64,000 nt of DNA, from positions 1-64,000 of the forward strand of contig DASQNC010000068.1 of the NCBI GenBank assembly GCA_035645145.1, in the 5' to 3' direction. The stretch is from Azospirillaceae bacterium (GTDB taxonomy: Bacteria > Pseudomonadota > Alphaproteobacteria > Azospirillales > Azospirillaceae). The stretch's first letter is position 1. Each line of letters starts with the position of its first letter. Of this stretch, positions 36,007 through 44,993 are shown piece after piece. A model generated the notes under the pieces. The model was given only the letters and a program-made list of their open reading frames with translations. It searched no databases and was not told where the DNA came from. A program made the position numbers and the translations under genes.

Positions 36007-36432
36007 ATGGCTGGCGAAATCCGCGTCACCCCCCGCATCACCCTGGACGCCGCAGAATTGCACGAGGAATTCGTGCGGGCGTCCGGGCCCGGGGGGCAGC
36101 ACGTCAACAAGACGGATACAGCCGTCCAACTGCGTTTCGACGTGGCCGCATCGCCGAATTTGCCGTCCGATGTCAAAGCCCGGCTCGTCCGGTTGGCGGG
36201 GTCCCGCATGACCTCGGACGGTGTTCTGATCATCGTTGCCGACCGGTACCGGTCGCAACGCCGGAACCGTGACGACGCCCTGGAACGGCTCATTGAATTG
36301 ATCCGGGATGCATCCGTGCCGCCAAAGCCGAGACGCCCGACCAAGCCGACATTCGGATCCCAGCAGCGGCGGCTGGAGGGCAAATCCCAACGGTCGGAGG
36401 TCAAGAAGATGCGGGGCAAGCCGGTGGATTAA
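36007..36432 (+). CDS. arfB: Alternative ribosome-rescue factor, aminoacyl-tRNA hydrolase ArfB
   Basis: 141 residues. The catalytic GGQ lies at 29-31 within SGPGGQHVNKTDTAVQLRF, and the lysine/arginine-rich tail (PRRPTKPTFGSQQRRLEGK and onwards) is the part that enters the empty mRNA channel of stalled ribosomes. Length and both domains match ArfB. The gene overlaps the convergent enoyl-CoA hydratase gene by four bases. Confidence 0.93.
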   Translation: MAGEIRVTPRITLDAAELHEEFVRASGPGGQHVNKTDTAVQLRFDVAASPNLPSDVKARLVRLAGSRMTSDGVLIIVADRYRSQRRNRDDALERLIELIRDASVPPKPRRPTKPTFGSQQRRLEGKSQRSEVKKMRGKPVD

Positions 36433-37247
36433 GGGCGGCCCGTGAAGCGGGGCGGGCGCTTTTCCAAAAAGGCGGTGACACCCTCGGCGAAATCCCGGCC
36501 AAATCCCGCTTTCCGCTGAAGCCGGCGCTCGAGATCCAGTTGGGCGGCCAGATCGTTCGACCAACTGCGGTCGAAGGCCTCCTTCATCAGGGCCAGCGCG
36601 CCGGTCGGTGCCTGGGCGAACTGGGCGGCCAAACGCTTGGCGGCCGGCATCAGTTCGGCATCGTCGACCGCGCGCCAGATCATGCCCCAGGCTTCGGCCC
36701 GGTCCGCATCCACCGGCTCGCCGGTCATGGCGAGGTACCGGGCCCGCGCCTCCCCGACCAGACGCGGCAGGGTCCATGTGCCGCCCGCATCGGGAACCAG
36801 GCCGATCTTGACGAAAGCCTGGATGAAGCTGGCGGAGCGGGCGGCCAGGACGATGTCGCAGGCCAAAGCCACATTGGCACCGGCTCCGGCGGCGACACCG
36901 TTGACCGCGGCAACGACCGGCATCGGCATGGCGCGGATGCGGCGGATCAGCGGGTTGTAGTGGGTTTCCAGGCTGGCGCCGAGATCGGGCGGACCGTCGT
37001 CCCGGGTGCCGGCGCGATCGGTCAGGTCGGCGCCGGCGCAAAAACCCCGCCCGGCGCCCGTGAGGACCACGCACCGTGTCGCGCGGTCCTCTTCGGCCTC
37101 GGCCAGCGCGGCCGCCAGCGCCTTGTGCATGTCCTCGGTGAAGGCGTTCAGCCGGTCGGGGCGGTTCAGCGTCAGGATGCGGTAGCCGTCGCACCGTTCC
37201 ACCAGCACGGGGTCCGCTTGGGACGGTTGGACGGTGTCGGTTGCCAT
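36429..37247 (-). CDS. Enoyl-CoA hydratase/isomerase, PaaG-like
   Basis: Crotonase-fold protein of 272 residues. GRGFCAGADL (67-76) forms the oxyanion hole with NGVAAGAGANVALACD. The acid in VKIGLVPDAGGTW is an Asp, as in PaaG (ring-1,2-epoxyphenylacetyl-CoA isomerase) rather than the Glu of classical hydratases. YNPLIRRIRAMPMPVVAAVNG and WGMIWRAVDD also match PaaG closely. No other phenylacetate gene is in the window, so the pathway assignment rests on similarity alone. The start chosen is the ATG at 37247 preceded by GGGGGAGC. Confidence 0.82.
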   Translation of the reverse strand: MATDTVQPSQADPVLVERCDGYRILTLNRPDRLNAFTEDMHKALAAALAEAEEDRATRCVVLTGAGRGFCAGADLTDRAGTRDDGPPDLGASLETHYNPLIRRIRAMPMPVVAAVNGVAAGAGANVALACDIVLAARSASFIQAFVKIGLVPDAGGTWTLPRLVGEARARYLAMTGEPVDADRAEAWGMIWRAVDDAELMPAAKRLAAQFAQAPTGALALMKEAFDRSWSNDLAAQLDLERRLQRKAGFGRDFAEGVTAFLEKRPPRFTGRP

Positions 37248-37355
37248 GGCACGCTCCCCCGGTTGTCGTTCGTGGGATGCTTGCATCATCACCCGGTTCC
37301 GTCACCACCCACCGTCGCGGCGCCCCCGATGGGACGGGGGCCGCTGCCTCCCCCG

Positions 37356-37850
37356 CTACCTCGACGCGCCGTCCGCCCAGCTGACCTCGGCGTTGTGCAG
37401 CGGCACGGTCGAGACCGCCATCTTGGCGCTGCCTTCCTTGATCTGCCGCGAGTGGGAAACATAGACCAGGGTATTGTTCCTGCGGTCGAAGATCCGGCGG
37501 ACCGACAGGGCCTTGAAGATCAGGCTGCGGCGCTCGCTGAACACCTCTTCGCCGTTGGCGTCGGTTTCGATGCGCCCGATGCGGATGGGGCCGGTCTGGC
37601 GGCACGCGATCGAGGAGTTGGACGGGTCCTCGAACCAGTTGCCCTGCCACAACCGGTCGATCAATCCGCGCGAGAAATAGGTCAGGTGGCAGGTGACGCC
37701 CTCGACCTTGGGATCGGCAATGGCTTCGACCACGATGTCGTTGCCGGTCCAATCGGTGCCGATCCGGCCGACCTCCTCGGCCCCGGCCGGACTGGATGAC
37801 ACGGTGGACAACAGGACCGCGAGAACGAGTGCCGGGGTGTGCAAATTCAT
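37356..37850 (-). CDS. creA: CreA family periplasmic protein
   Basis: 164 residues with a signal peptide (cleavage near AGA-EE, about 24). EEVGRIGTDWTGNDIVVEAIADPKVEGVTCHLTYFSRG and the later RRSLIFKALSVRRIFDRRNNTLVYVSHSRQ are diagnostic of CreA. Two Cys (VTCHL and IACRQ) are conserved. The ribosome-binding site is AGGGAGG, six bases before ATG. The protein is widespread but its function is unknown. Confidence 0.92.
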   Translation of the reverse strand: MNLHTPALVLAVLLSTVSSSPAGAEEVGRIGTDWTGNDIVVEAIADPKVEGVTCHLTYFSRGLIDRLWQGNWFEDPSNSSIACRQTGPIRIGRIETDANGEEVFSERRSLIFKALSVRRIFDRRNNTLVYVSHSRQIKEGSAKMAVSTVPLHNAEVSWADGASR

Positions 37851-37971
37851 TACCGCCTCCCTGTGCGATTTGGTGGCAACCCTTTCGCTATCCCCTTGGT
37901 TCCATTACACACGCGGTCGATCCCCCTCCTTTTGAGCGCCGTCAAGCCCTGGCAAAACGTGCGGTCCATGA

Positions 37972-38000
37972 TTGACCGCGGCCCCGCTTGCGCTTATTTG
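37972..38000 (+). promoter_or_regulatory. Candidate sigma-70 promoter of the cold-shock gene
   Basis: TTGACC at 37972-37977 and TATTTG at 37995-38000, spaced 17 bp, 36 bases before the start codon. A matching spacing and position, but the -10 is weak. Confidence 0.4.
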
Positions 38001-38035
38001 GCGTTGGTGTCGTTGACTCTCGTTAGGCTTTCACT

Positions 38036-38629
38036 ATGCCGCCGTATGACCGCTTCGGTCCCCCCCGCAATAGCTTCCGCGATGACGATCGCGGGCCGCG
38101 CCCCTCTGCCGCACCTCACACGCGTTCGATCGATGTGGTTGTGAAGTGGTACAATCCGACGAAGGGGTTCGGGTTCGTCACTCCCGAAGGCGGCCGTCCC
38201 GACGCCTTCCTGCCCGGCTCGCTGGTGCAATCGGCTGGCTACGACGAGTTGCCCGACGGCAGCCGCATGGTCGTGGATCTGGGCGCCGGTAAGAAGGGCG
38301 ACCAGGTCGTCGCCATCCACTCCGTGGAGCTGGCCGCGGCTGCCCCGCGCCGTTCTTCCCCGATGGGCAGCGCCCCCCGTGCCCCGCGCGCGATGTCGGC
38401 GCCGGAGTTCGAGGGTCCGACGGAAACCATCCAGGGCACGGTGAAGTGGTTCAACCCCGACAAGGGGTTCGGCTTCGTGGCTCCGGACAGCGGTGGCAAG
38501 GACGTGTTCGTGCACGTGTCCGCCCTCCAGCGTTCGGGCCTCGCCACCGTGACCGAAGGGGAGCGGGTGAGCGTCGAGGTCGGCCAGGGCCGCAAGGGTC
38601 TGGAAGCCGTCCGCCTCGAGCGCGTGTAA
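38036..38629 (+). CDS. Cold-shock protein with two cold-shock domains
   Basis: 197 residues. The N-terminal CSD (VVVKWYNPTKGFGFVTPEGG) and C-terminal CSD (IQGTVKWFNPDKGFGFVAPD then KDVFVHVSAL) are joined by an Ala/Pro/Arg-rich linker. RNP1 and RNP2 motifs are intact in the second domain; the first is more divergent (DAFLPGSL in place of DVFVH). The double-CSD layout is typical of alphaproteobacteria. Binds single-stranded RNA or DNA; single transcription unit with its own terminator. Confidence 0.93.
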   Translation: MPPYDRFGPPRNSFRDDDRGPRPSAAPHTRSIDVVVKWYNPTKGFGFVTPEGGRPDAFLPGSLVQSAGYDELPDGSRMVVDLGAGKKGDQVVAIHSVELAAAAPRRSSPMGSAPRAPRAMSAPEFEGPTETIQGTVKWFNPDKGFGFVAPDSGGKDVFVHVSALQRSGLATVTEGERVSVEVGQGRKGLEAVRLERV

Positions 38630-38656
38630 GCGCCCGCGGCATCGCAGGTTGCGAAT

Positions 38657-38690
38657 GGGGCGGCCGGGTTTCCGGCCGCCCTTTTCGTTT
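38657..38690 (+). terminator. Rho-independent terminator of the cold-shock gene
   Basis: GGGCGGCCGG, GTTT loop, CCGGCCGCCC, then TTTTCGTTT. Perfect 10-bp stem. Confidence 0.92.
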
Positions 38691-38721
38691 GCGCCCCTTT
38701 CGCTTACGGCCCTGTCCGCCG

Positions 38722-40242
38722 CTACGCCACCGCGAACAGGTCGCCGCCGTCGGGCGTGGTGTCGGGGGCGTTGGGGTCGCCCGCCGCGGTCTCCCACCCC
38801 AATTCCGGCAAGGCGATGATGCGGCGGCCCGCACGGTCGGCACGCTGCACGATGAAGCCCCGCTGTTCCATGTAGGTCAGCAACCGGCGGGCGCGGCCCG
38901 GCGAGCGGCTGCCGCACGCCCGCGCCACTTCGGCGTCGGACGGACAGGGGCGGCGCTCGAACGCGGTCCGGGCCAGCAGCAGGAACACCCCCTGGATGTC
39001 CTCGGGCAGGTCGGCGGCGGCCGAGGTGGCCCGCTCCCAATCGGGGTTGTCCGCCGTGTCGGCATCCACGCCGGCGCGCAGGGTCGCCAAGCGCCGCCGG
39101 AAGGCCGCCAAGTCCAACGGCTGCCCGCCGATGCGCAGGATCCGGCAGCGGACCAGGAAATCCTGGTACAGGACCGCCACGGATCGGAACGCGGAGTCCG
39201 GGTCTTCCAGCACTTGGCGCAATGCGTCGTCCAGCAAGGCGTTGCGTTCCGCTTCCGGCATTTCGGGCTCGGGCGGAGCGGCGGGGGCGGGCGACGGCAT
39301 CGGCCGTGCGCGGGCCAGTTGCGCCAGCAGGTCGGCGGTGGGCGGCGGCGTGCGCCGGACCGGGGCGGGCCGGGGCGGCGGCTCGTTCTCGCCGGGCTTG
39401 AAGATCAGCTCCCGCATGTTTTCGGCCTGGACGTCCGGCAGGGGCATCAGCTTCGGGCTGCCGGCGCGGCCATGGGTCTCCACGTCGCCGATGCGGATGG
39501 GCAGCGGCCGGCGGGACAGGGCCGGGCCCAACGCCACGAAATGCCCGCGCTCCAGGTCGCGGAACATCTCGGCCTGCCGCCGCTCCATGCCCAGAAGGTC
39601 CGCGGCACGGGCCATGTCGATATCCAGGAAGGTGCGGCCCATCAGGAAGTTGGAGGCCTCGGCCGCCACGTTCTTGGCCAGCTTGGCCAGGCGTTGGGTC
39701 GCGATGACACCGGCGAGCCCGCGCTTGCGGCCGCGGCACATCAGGTTGGTCATGGCGCCCAGGGACGCCTTGCGCGCCTCGTCCGACACCTCGCCGGCGG
39801 CGGCGGGGGCGAACAGTTGCGCCTCGTCCACCACCACCAGCATCGGGTACCAGAAATCCCGGTCGGCATCGAACAGGCCGCCCAGGAAGGCGGCCGCGCG
39901 CCGCATCTGCATCTCGGCGTCCAACCCTTCCAGGTTCAGGACGACGGAGACGCGGTGCTGGCGCACCCGGTCGGCGATGGTCTGGAGTTCCGCTTCGGTG
40001 TGGTCGTCCGCCTCGACCACCACATGGCCGAACCGGTCGGCGAGGGTCACGAAGTCGCCTTCGGGGTCGATCACCGCCTGCTGCACCCAGGGGGCACTTT
40101 GCTCCATCAGACGGCGCAGCAGGTGCGATTTGCCGGACCCCGAGTTGCCCTGCACCAGAAGACGGGTGGCCAGCAGCTCCTCCAGGTCCAGTGACGCCGG
40201 CGCACCCGCCTGCGTCGTCCCCATGACGATGCCGACCTTCAT
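38722..40242 (-). CDS. HerA-like/DUF87 ATP-binding protein
   Basis: 506 residues. Walker A is VQGNSGSGKSHLLRRL near residue 31, Walker B is MLVVVDEAQLFAP near 135, and the sensor region is GVIATQRLAKLAKNVAAEASNFLMGRTF. These are features of the HerA/FtsK-type hexameric ATPases. A Pro-rich linker (about 280-330) leads to a C-terminal domain of about 170 residues with a winged-helix-like end (ARRLLTYMEQRGFIVQRADRAGRR). No nurA or restriction gene is nearby, so this is a solitary housekeeping-type member rather than part of a defence operon. Function unknown. Confidence 0.82.
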   Translation of the reverse strand: MKVGIVMGTTQAGAPASLDLEELLATRLLVQGNSGSGKSHLLRRLMEQSAPWVQQAVIDPEGDFVTLADRFGHVVVEADDHTEAELQTIADRVRQHRVSVVLNLEGLDAEMQMRRAAAFLGGLFDADRDFWYPMLVVVDEAQLFAPAAAGEVSDEARKASLGAMTNLMCRGRKRGLAGVIATQRLAKLAKNVAAEASNFLMGRTFLDIDMARAADLLGMERRQAEMFRDLERGHFVALGPALSRRPLPIRIGDVETHGRAGSPKLMPLPDVQAENMRELIFKPGENEPPPRPAPVRRTPPPTADLLAQLARARPMPSPAPAAPPEPEMPEAERNALLDDALRQVLEDPDSAFRSVAVLYQDFLVRCRILRIGGQPLDLAAFRRRLATLRAGVDADTADNPDWERATSAAADLPEDIQGVFLLLARTAFERRPCPSDAEVARACGSRSPGRARRLLTYMEQRGFIVQRADRAGRRIIALPELGWETAAGDPNAPDTTPDGGDLFAVA

Positions 40243-40544
40243 CCGCTGCGTCGCCTCTGCCCGATTGCGCTCGATCCCCTGCCCTGCGCCGGGGGGCGGG
40301 GCGGGATCGTCCGTGCCTCCTATACCCTATCCGCTCGGGCCTGGACGAGACCCGCCGGCGCGGGGCAGGGGCGCACCCCGCGCCGGAGGTGGGCAAACCG
40401 CCCTGAAGTCCAGTGGGCGCGCCATGCCGCGTCCGATCGGGTTCTTCGGGCAGGCGGGCCCGTCCCCGTCACGGGACGTGCGATGACGCTCCGGCCGACG
40501 GGCGGAACAGGCGAATCGCCTGCCCCGGCCCATCGGGCTTGCCG
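40243..40544. other. Intergenic gap between thrC and the HerA-like gene
   Basis: About 300 bases on the shared reverse-strand direction. No gene, repeat or clear terminator is seen. It should contain the promoter of the HerA-like gene. Confidence 0.4.
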
Positions 40545-41786
<1,242 letters not shown>

Positions 41787-42302
41787 GCTGATCCTCCCCG
41801 GTATGTTTTGGCTTGTTCGACCATAGAGAAGCACAGGACGCGCACCTCTGGACATTCCCGCCGAGTGGGGCTGGTTCTCCGTTCGCGCCGAGAGGCATGT
41901 GCGGGCAAGTCGCCCGGCCCGCACGGGGCAGTCCAGTCTATTATCCAGAAGAGGAAGGTGCGACGGAGAAAGACGATTGTTTTGATTGTTTTTCGATCGC
42001 GCGACGTCGCCCCAATGGATGCTAGGCAATGCACGTGCCGATGCATCACAAGGGTCTGGCATGAAAATCAGATTTGATTTCGAATTTTCGTTGAGCGTTT
42101 TTGCCGTGTTCCCGGGATCCGCCCTAAACCTGCTTTCTCTGGTCGGCTTCGGTCTCAGGCAAGGGCGGGTTCAGGCGAGCGCCTCATGGCGGTCCCTCGT
42201 GATGCCTTCGGCGGCGAGGTGGCCGACCTCGCCGCCATCCCCGAAGGGTTCTTCAAAGAGGATGGGAACCCCCGTACGGCCGCTGAGTCGGTCCGGGGAC
42301 GG
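41787..42302. other. Long intergenic stretch between thrC and glpD
   Basis: Upstream of thrC (reverse strand) and downstream of glpD (reverse strand). It contains a notably AT-rich patch at 41965-42110 (for example TTTGATTTCGAATTTTCGTTG). No gene is supported: reading frames here lack ribosome-binding sites and homology. No classical threonine leader-peptide attenuator was recognised. Confidence 0.45.
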
Positions 42303-43841
42303 CTAGTCGGACGATGCCCGCGCGGCGGCGGCGGGCCGTGCCGGCTGGCCTGCCAGATAGGCTTCCAACGCCTCCCGCGTGCCTTTGGGCACGTGCAGCC
42401 CCAGCTTGGAGCGGCGCCACAGAATGTCGTCGGCGGTTTCGGCGAACTCGTGCCGCCGCAGGTGGTCCACCTCGGCGGTGTGCAGCCCGCCGCCGAGGTC
42501 CGGGCCGAGACCGGCCAAGTCCGTGGCGGTGCCGATCAGCTTCTCGGTCCAGGTGCCGTACGCGCGTGCGTAACGGTGGGCGAGCCCGGCCGGAAGCCAG
42601 GGATGGCGGGCCTTGAGCGCGGCCAGGAAGCGGCCGAAGTCGGCATCCGGCAGGTCGCCCCCGGGCAGGGGGGCGGTCCCGGTCCACGCCTTGCCGGCCT
42701 CCGGGAAATGGGGGGCCAGCTTGTCCATCGCCTGCTCCGCCAGTCGGCGGAACGTGGTGATCTTGCCACCGAACACCGACAGGACCGGCGGCGCACCGTC
42801 CGGGGCCTCCAGGTCGAGGACGTAGTCGCGGGTCACCGCCGACGCGTTGTCGGCCGCGTCGTCGTACAGCGGGCGGACGCCCGCATAGGCCCACGCCACG
42901 TCGTCGGGGCCGACCGCGGCTTTGAAGTAGCGGTTCACGATCCGGCACAGGTACGTGGTCTCGTCCGCGCTGATTTCGACCTTGGCCGGGTCGTCCTCGA
43001 ACGGCACGTCGGTGGTGCCGACCAACGTGTACGCGCCCTCGTACGGGATCACGAAGACGATCCGGCGGTCCTCGTTCTGGAGGATGTACGCCTGGTCGCC
43101 CTCGTACAGCCGCGGCAGAACGATGTGGCTGCCCTTGACCAGCCGGACCTGCCGGGCGTCGTTGCGGCCCATCTGCTCGCGCAGGAATTTGGTCACCCAG
43201 GGGCCGGCCGCGTTCACCAGCCCGCGCGCCGTGACGCGCGCAGTGCTTCCGTCGCGCAGGTCCTCGAGGTCGGCCACCCACACCCCGCCCTCGCGCCGGA
43301 TCCGGGTGACCCGGGTGCGGGTGCGGATGTCGGCACCGCGGGCATGGGCGTCCATGGCGTTCAGGGCGACCAGCCGGGCGTCCTGGACCCAGCAGTCGGA
43401 ATAGACGAAGCCCTTGCGGAAGTCGTCGCGGAGCGGGCGGCCGACCGGATCGCGGACCAGATCGACCCCGTGCGAGCCCGGCAACGTCCTGCGGCCGCCG
43501 ATGGTGTCATAGAGGAACAGGCCCATCCGGATCATCCAGGCCGGGCGCAGCCCGTCGTCGTGGGGCAGGACGAAACGCAGGGGCCAGATGATGTGCGGCG
43601 CCACGCGCAGCAGCCGCTCGCGCTCCTGCAACGCTTCGCGCACCAGCCGGAATTCGTAATGTTCCAGATAGCGCAGGCCGCCGTGGATCAGCTTGCTGCT
43701 GGCCGACGAGGTGGCGCTGCCGAGGTCCGACTGTTCCGCCAGGATCACCGACAGGCCACGCCCCACCGCATCGCGGGCGATGCCCGCGCCGTTGATGCCG
43801 CCGCCGACGATCAGCAGGTCCGCATGCTCGCGCTGCGCCAT
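42303..43841 (-). CDS. glpD: Aerobic glycerol-3-phosphate dehydrogenase
   Basis: 512 residues. The FAD motif is LLIVGGGINGAGIARDAVGRG at the N-terminus, followed by SSASSKLIHGGLRYLEHYEF, the DAO-family signature of GlpD. C-terminal features are VFGGKITTFRRLAEQAMD and the GlpD C domain (HEFAETADDILWRRSKLGL). It oxidises sn-glycerol-3-phosphate to dihydroxyacetone phosphate and feeds electrons to quinone at the membrane. Follows glpR on the same strand, with a GlpR operator in the gap. Confidence 0.95.
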   Translation of the reverse strand: MAQREHADLLIVGGGINGAGIARDAVGRGLSVILAEQSDLGSATSSASSKLIHGGLRYLEHYEFRLVREALQERERLLRVAPHIIWPLRFVLPHDDGLRPAWMIRMGLFLYDTIGGRRTLPGSHGVDLVRDPVGRPLRDDFRKGFVYSDCWVQDARLVALNAMDAHARGADIRTRTRVTRIRREGGVWVADLEDLRDGSTARVTARGLVNAAGPWVTKFLREQMGRNDARQVRLVKGSHIVLPRLYEGDQAYILQNEDRRIVFVIPYEGAYTLVGTTDVPFEDDPAKVEISADETTYLCRIVNRYFKAAVGPDDVAWAYAGVRPLYDDAADNASAVTRDYVLDLEAPDGAPPVLSVFGGKITTFRRLAEQAMDKLAPHFPEAGKAWTGTAPLPGGDLPDADFGRFLAALKARHPWLPAGLAHRYARAYGTWTEKLIGTATDLAGLGPDLGGGLHTAEVDHLRRHEFAETADDILWRRSKLGLHVPKGTREALEAYLAGQPARPAAAARASSD

Positions 43842-43890
43842 GGCAACCCGTTCCTTCCGTTTCCCCGTCCGAACTTAGTCAGCCGGCACA

Positions 43891-43918
43891 ATGTTCGCAA
43901 GCGAACACGGATGTTCGC
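43891..43918. promoter_or_regulatory. GlpR operator upstream of glpD
   Basis: ATGTTCG, CAAG, CGAACA at 43891-43907 closely matches the known GlpR operator pattern (WATGTTCGWTWWCGAACATW). A further half-site TGTTCGC follows at 43912-43918. It lies 50 bases before glpD and just after the glpR stop, as expected for a repressor-controlled internal promoter of glpD. Confidence 0.75.
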
Positions 43919-43940
43919 AGATGCGGGCGGCCCGGTGGGG

Positions 43941-44801
43941 TCAGCCACCCGCCGGGCCGTCCGCGATGTGCAGCCGGACCCCCTTGGCCTGCAGCAGTCG
44001 GACGAAACCGTCCGGCGGGGGGCGGTCGGTGAAGAAGTCCGAGACTTCGGCCACGGAGCCGAGCCGGACCATGGGCTTGCGCCCGAACTTCGAGTGGTCG
44101 GCCACCAGCCAGACCCGGCGGGCGTTGCGCATGATCGCGCGTGCGGCGCGCACCTCGCGGTAGTCGAAGTCGAGCAGGGTTCCGTCGGCATCGATCCCGC
44201 TGATCCCGATGATCCCCAGGTCGACCCGGAACTGCTCGATCATGTCGATGGCGGACTCGCCCACGATGCCGCCGTCGCCGGGCCGGACGATGCCGCCCAC
44301 GACGATCACCTCGAACGTGGTCTGGCGCGCCAGCATGCCGGCCACGTTCAGGTTGTTGGTGATGACCCGCAGGCCCCGGCGGTGCACCAGTTCCCGGGCC
44401 ACCGCCTCGGTGGTGGTCCCGATGTTGATGAACAGCGATGCGTCGTCGGGGACCTGCGCCGCCACCATGCGGGCGATGCGCTCCTTCTCGGCCAGGTTCA
44501 TGACCTGACGGGCGCCGTAGTCCAGGTTGCGCACGCTGCCGGCCAGGCCCGCCCCGCCGTGATAGCGGGCCAGGCGGCCCTGCGTGCCCAAAAAGTTCAG
44601 GTCGCGCCGGAGGGTCTGCGGGGTGACCCGGAAATGCCGCACCAGGGTGTCGATGGTGACGAAGCCGCGCTCGCGGACCAGCGCAAGGATCTGGTCGTGC
44701 CGCTGGGCTGCCGCGGCACCCGGGCGGGGGGGCTCGGGTGCCGGCTCGTCCCGTTGGTCGTTCCGGTCCGCGGCTTGGTTGAGGGCGAGGGGGTCGGCCA
44801 T
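43941..44801 (-). CDS. glpR: DeoR-family repressor GlpR
   Basis: 286 residues. The N-terminal winged helix (RHDQILALVRERGFVTIDTL then HFRVTPQTLRRDLNFLGTQG) is of DeoR type. The C-terminal sugar-phosphate-sensing domain has FINIGTTTEAVARELV, NNLNVAGMLA and VADHSKFGR. It precedes glpD on the same strand, and the glpD promoter contains a matching operator, so it most likely represses glycerol-3-phosphate use. An unusual feature is an N-terminal extension of about 35 polar residues (to about AAAAQRHDQ) before the DNA-binding domain. Confidence 0.85.
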   Translation of the reverse strand: MADPLALNQAADRNDQRDEPAPEPPRPGAAAAQRHDQILALVRERGFVTIDTLVRHFRVTPQTLRRDLNFLGTQGRLARYHGGAGLAGSVRNLDYGARQVMNLAEKERIARMVAAQVPDDASLFINIGTTTEAVARELVHRRGLRVITNNLNVAGMLARQTTFEVIVVGGIVRPGDGGIVGESAIDMIEQFRVDLGIIGISGIDADGTLLDFDYREVRAARAIMRNARRVWLVADHSKFGRKPMVRLGSVAEVSDFFTDRPPPDGFVRLLQAKGVRLHIADGPAGG

Positions 44802-44869
44802 GGGCTTTCGGTCATGGGTGGTCCTGCCTGGCGCGATCATCGCCCAGGCGGCGGTTCGATGCCAGCGCG

Positions 44870-44887
44870 ATTTTCGAAACCGAAAAT
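44870..44887. promoter_or_regulatory. Palindrome resembling a second GlpR-type operator
   Basis: ATTTTCG, AAAC, CGAAAAT: a perfect 7-4-7 inverted repeat with the same CG-N4-CG core as the glpD operator. It lies in the divergent region between glpR and the amidohydrolase gene, where it could serve autoregulation of glpR or control of both directions. Confidence 0.5.
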
Positions 44888-44993
44888 GTCTGCGAGGTTG
44901 GGCCCTGTCCGGGGGTGCATTGACTTGGCCTCCGGCCTGCCGCAGCCTGACCCGAGGAAAGCCGGCGGAAGAGACCGGCGACGGGAGGATCGG

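Noticed and set aside
42140-42300. Reverse-strand frame reading GVPILFEEPFGDGGEVGHLA near the glpD end
   Set aside because: Looks protein-like but has no start or ribosome-binding site and no family I recognise; too short to support as a gene fragment.
41787-42302. Threonine attenuator or riboswitch ahead of thrC
   Set aside because: No leader peptide rich in Thr or Ile codons, no alternative hairpins and no known riboswitch core could be recognised.
42186-44993. Very long forward open frame running from 42186 into the amidohydrolase gene
   Set aside because: The part before 44994 is antisense to glpD and glpR, has no homology and is open only because of high GC. The true gene starts at the GTG with GGGAGG upstream.
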